This document shows, piece after piece, positions 61,866 to 64,000 of a stretch of DNA of 64,000 nt. The notes below the pieces were generated by a model. The model did not search any database, was not told the origin of the DNA, and worked only from the letters and a program-made list of their open reading frames with translations. The DNA comes from Chryseobacterium camelliae. GTDB taxonomy: Bacteria; Bacteroidota; Bacteroidia; Flavobacteriales; Weeksellaceae. The DNA lies in the NCBI RefSeq assembly GCF_030818575.1, contig NZ_JAUTAL010000001.1:992001-1056000 (forward strand), read 5' to 3'. How positions within the stretch are numbered: position 1 is the stretch's first letter; the number at the start of each line of letters is the position of its first letter. Both the position numbers and the translations under genes were made by a program.

Positions 61866-64000
61866 GGTTTCATTACTTTATTTAAGGCAGCCGGGAGCAG
61901 CAGCAGGTCCAGGTCATTATTATACACCAGGTATTTATTTTCCCAGAGGTCAGCATATTTTTCCTTAAAGTTCCTCAGGCTCTGGTAATGCTTAAAGCTT
62001 CCGAGTCTTTCATAGGCAATCTTTAAAAGCTGTTCAGCCGTATTATCAGGATGGCGGGCTCCGGCCATCGGCGTCATTCCCATATTGATAAATTTAAGGT
62101 CTTTGGCGCGGGCATACTCAACGAGCTTGATGATTAAGGCATCAACGCTTCCGTTGGGGGTATCCTCCTTCTTACGGATCATGTCATAGCTGCATTCATC
62201 CGGCGCACAGTGCGGGATGATATTCAGGAAAGCGACACAGCGGCCTTCAGGATCAAGAATAAGGATCAGGTCCTGGTTTCTGACCACTTCACGGTCAAAC
62301 ATCCCTTCTGCAAACACGATTTCCTTCTTGTCAGATTCTGTCAGCCATTCATCCGAAACCGCCTGAATCTGGTCTATCGTGGCATCATCCTGGGGCGCAA
62401 ACCTGATTTCTGTGGTATATCCGGCTTTTTCGAGCCCGTTGACGCCATTCCTGATCGATTTCCTTTCTTTTCCGGAAAGGCTGAAATTTTCAGCATCCAG
62501 CAATGCATCCTGGCCGATAAAGAGCTTTTGTTTCCCTGAAGACGGAAAATAGGAGAGTCCATCTTCACCTACCCGGTAATAGCAGGTTTTAAGGCTGTTC
62601 TTCCGGCAGTAATTTTCAAATTCTTCAATCACGGTCACTTTATCTTCTGCGGCACATACCGGCTCTTCCAGAACAACGGCAAAGCCGTTGGCGGTCCGGA
62701 ATGATACGAATCCTTCTGCCTCTTCGGAAAAGAACAGCTGCTTATCCTGCGCCAGTTTGAAATAATCCAGGGATGAGGCCCCATATTCTTCCACAAGGTC
62801 TTCGGCATCCTCATATTTTTCCGTATTGTCATCCGTCCCTTTGTGTATATTGCTCCTGTACAGGGAAAAAATAAGGATCAGCCAGGAAATGGCACCCAGG
62901 ATAAAGTTCAGGTTCTGGAAGTCCCTTGCAAAACCTGTACGGGCCACCAGTCCGGAATCGCTGAACAAAAGGAAAGTATGGAGGGTATAATAAAAAGCTT
63001 CCTCTTTGGTGAAATCTATTCCGAAATGGGATTTGCTGATAAAATAGAAGCTGAGGTAATTAAAAATAAAAATAGCGACGAAGATTCCCGTAAACCAGCC
63101 GAACCCGCGCTGAAGCGAAATCCTTTTCGTCCTGAGGATATATTCTTTTCGGCTGTAGATCAGCAGTCCCAGGGTAGCCAGGGCAAAAAGGGCTTCCTCA
63201 TAATCCAGGGCTTTTGCCAGGTTGAACACTATAGACATCACCGTAAAAGCTACTGCGAAATACCAGGCTCTCCGGGTACCTTTAAACAGATGGGCTGAGG
63301 TAACCAGAAGCAGCACACCGGCAATCAGCGTCAGTGTCTTGGAAAGGTGGATGACATCCAGAGCCAGGTAACCCTTGATAATGTGAAGACGGTCTGCCAG
63401 GGCAGGTGTGATTACAGAAAGAATATTGATGATGCCGAGAAAAAAAATCATGACCACCGGAATCATGCGGGCAAGAAGCTTCCTTCCGCTCCAGAGGTAG
63501 GCAGCAATACCGGCCAGCAGGGGAAGCCAGAATTCAAACAACCGGTACAAAAGAGTAATTCCGAGTCCGTCTGCATGCTCGTATCCGAAGCTAACCAGAA
63601 TGTAGGTCAGAGAAAATTCCACAGCTCCCAATCCCCTAAGGAAAGGCGAAATAATCATCAGTACAACGGACACCACATAAGAAATGGCAGCGGCTGAAAA
63701 AGATGCCGGTGTACTTAAGGCGTACATGGCGATCATCAGGTGGAATACCCCGCAAAATTCTATTCCTACAGAGATCAATACGGTAATCATGAAACTTTTC
63801 CGGTCTATTTCACTGTTGAAGATTTCTTCAGATGAACGGATCAGCCGGGGAAATTTTCTCTCCGTAAAACGGTACAATGCGTTCTTTTTCCGGAATGAGA
63901 TAAAAATACCGTACAGTGCGAATACCAAAATACCAAGCACCGCAATTCCGGACCAGCTGCTGCTGAAGTTTTTATTGATGAAAAGCGCATACACCATCAG
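61862..64000 (-). CDS. mprF: lysylphosphatidylglycerol synthase/flippase (5' cut by window)
   Basis: At least 711 residues, with the start beyond the window. N-terminal multi-helix flippase part (IGIEFCGVFHLMIAMYALST, many hydrophobic helices) and C-terminal DUF2156 synthase domain (GRCVAFLNIIPHCAPDECSY, then FINMGMTPMAGARHPDN). Transfers lysine from Lys-tRNA to phosphatidylglycerol and flips the product, lowering surface charge and helping against cationic peptides. Operon with the AcvB/VirJ-like gene. Confidence 0.92.
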   Translation of the reverse strand: MMVYALFINKNFSSSWSGIAVLGILVFALYGIFISFRKKNALYRFTERKFPRLIRSSEEIFNSEIDRKSFMITVLISVGIEFCGVFHLMIAMYALSTPASFSAAAISYVVSVVLMIISPFLRGLGAVEFSLTYILVSFGYEHADGLGITLLYRLFEFWLPLLAGIAAYLWSGRKLLARMIPVVMIFFLGIINILSVITPALADRLHIIKGYLALDVIHLSKTLTLIAGVLLLVTSAHLFKGTRRAWYFAVAFTVMSIVFNLAKALDYEEALFALATLGLLIYSRKEYILRTKRISLQRGFGWFTGIFVAIFIFNYLSFYFISKSHFGIDFTKEEAFYYTLHTFLLFSDSGLVARTGFARDFQNLNFILGAISWLILIFSLYRSNIHKGTDDNTEKYEDAEDLVEEYGASSLDYFKLAQDKQLFFSEEAEGFVSFRTANGFAVVLEEPVCAAEDKVTVIEEFENYCRKNSLKTCYYRVGEDGLSYFPSSGKQKLFIGQDALLDAENFSLSGKERKSIRNGVNGLEKAGYTTEIRFAPQDDATIDQIQAVSDEWLTESDKKEIVFAEGMFDREVVRNQDLILILDPEGRCVAFLNIIPHCAPDECSYDMIRKKEDTPNGSVDALIIKLVEYARAKDLKFINMGMTPMAGARHPDNTAEQLLKIAYERLGSFKHYQSLRNFKEKYADLWENKYLVYNNDLDLLLLPAALNKVMKP

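Overview
The window looks like a chromosomal segment of a Flavobacteriia member, most likely a Weeksellaceae/Chryseobacterium-type organism. The evidence is a type IX secretion sorting domain on a large secreted phosphatase, a GLPGLI-family protein, two short peptides with glycine-type bacteriocin leaders, promoters of the Bacteroidetes TAnnTTTG type, AT-rich intergenic DNA and the protein families present. No rRNA or CRISPR array was seen; one tRNA-Ser (UGA) is present.

Layout. 1-5.4 kb: 3' part of carB, then a TonB-dependent siderophore receptor with a Fur-like box. 5.4-9.8 kb: heptad repeats, an XRE regulator divergent from a small bacteriocin-like peptide, a GLPGLI protein, then DUF2911, GNAT, cupin and PEGA-lipoprotein genes. 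9.8-14.4 kb: housekeeping genes (dienelactone hydrolase, HAD hydrolase, HsdR-N-like protein, holA, trxB) separated by a second heptad-repeat locus. 14.4-17.3 kb is non-coding rich: a decaying tandem array of 31-nt nested palindromes, a frameshifted gene, a long structured RNA of 6S size facing an XRE gene, a broken XRE gene and a candidate 70-nt sRNA. 17.3-30.5 kb: small metabolic and detoxification genes under visible local regulators (MarR with a 38-bp palindrome, TetR with twin sites flanking it and lpdA, Crp/Fnr next to an NmrA-type gene) plus a second bacteriocin-like peptide.

30.8-37.2 kb is an AT-rich five-gene cassette that I do not recognise as a named system: a 53-aa protein, a phage-tail-fibre-like 175-aa protein, a 478-aa repeat protein, a 57-aa protein and a 1309-aa multidomain protein, closed by a strong terminator and followed by IS3 and other gene remnants. 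38-42.5 kb: a spondin-domain lipoprotein, peroxiredoxin, thioredoxin and SDR genes with an AraC regulator. 43-45.8 kb: a secreted metallophosphoesterase with a T9SS signal.

47.3-56.0 kb is the most striking region. It holds a restriction-modification-like locus whose 1071-aa adenine methylase carries its 3' specificity half inside an invertible segment. Two copies of a perfect 63-bp inverted repeat, placed over the NPPY motif, flank the expressed half and a promoterless alternative half in opposite orientation. A serine recombinase gene lies next to the right repeat, followed by a PLD-helicase gene that is frameshifted in this sequence. A decayed tyrosine integrase and tRNA-Ser close this island. 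56.8-64 kb returns to core genes (NUDIX, AlkB, a small membrane protein, a 600-aa conserved protein, and a lysyl-phosphatidylglycerol operon of mprF plus an AcvB/VirJ-like lipoprotein).

Several single-base frameshifts sit in short runs (15.6, 28.3, 53.0, 56.3 kb). Some may be sequencing errors and some true decay; the sequence alone cannot decide.
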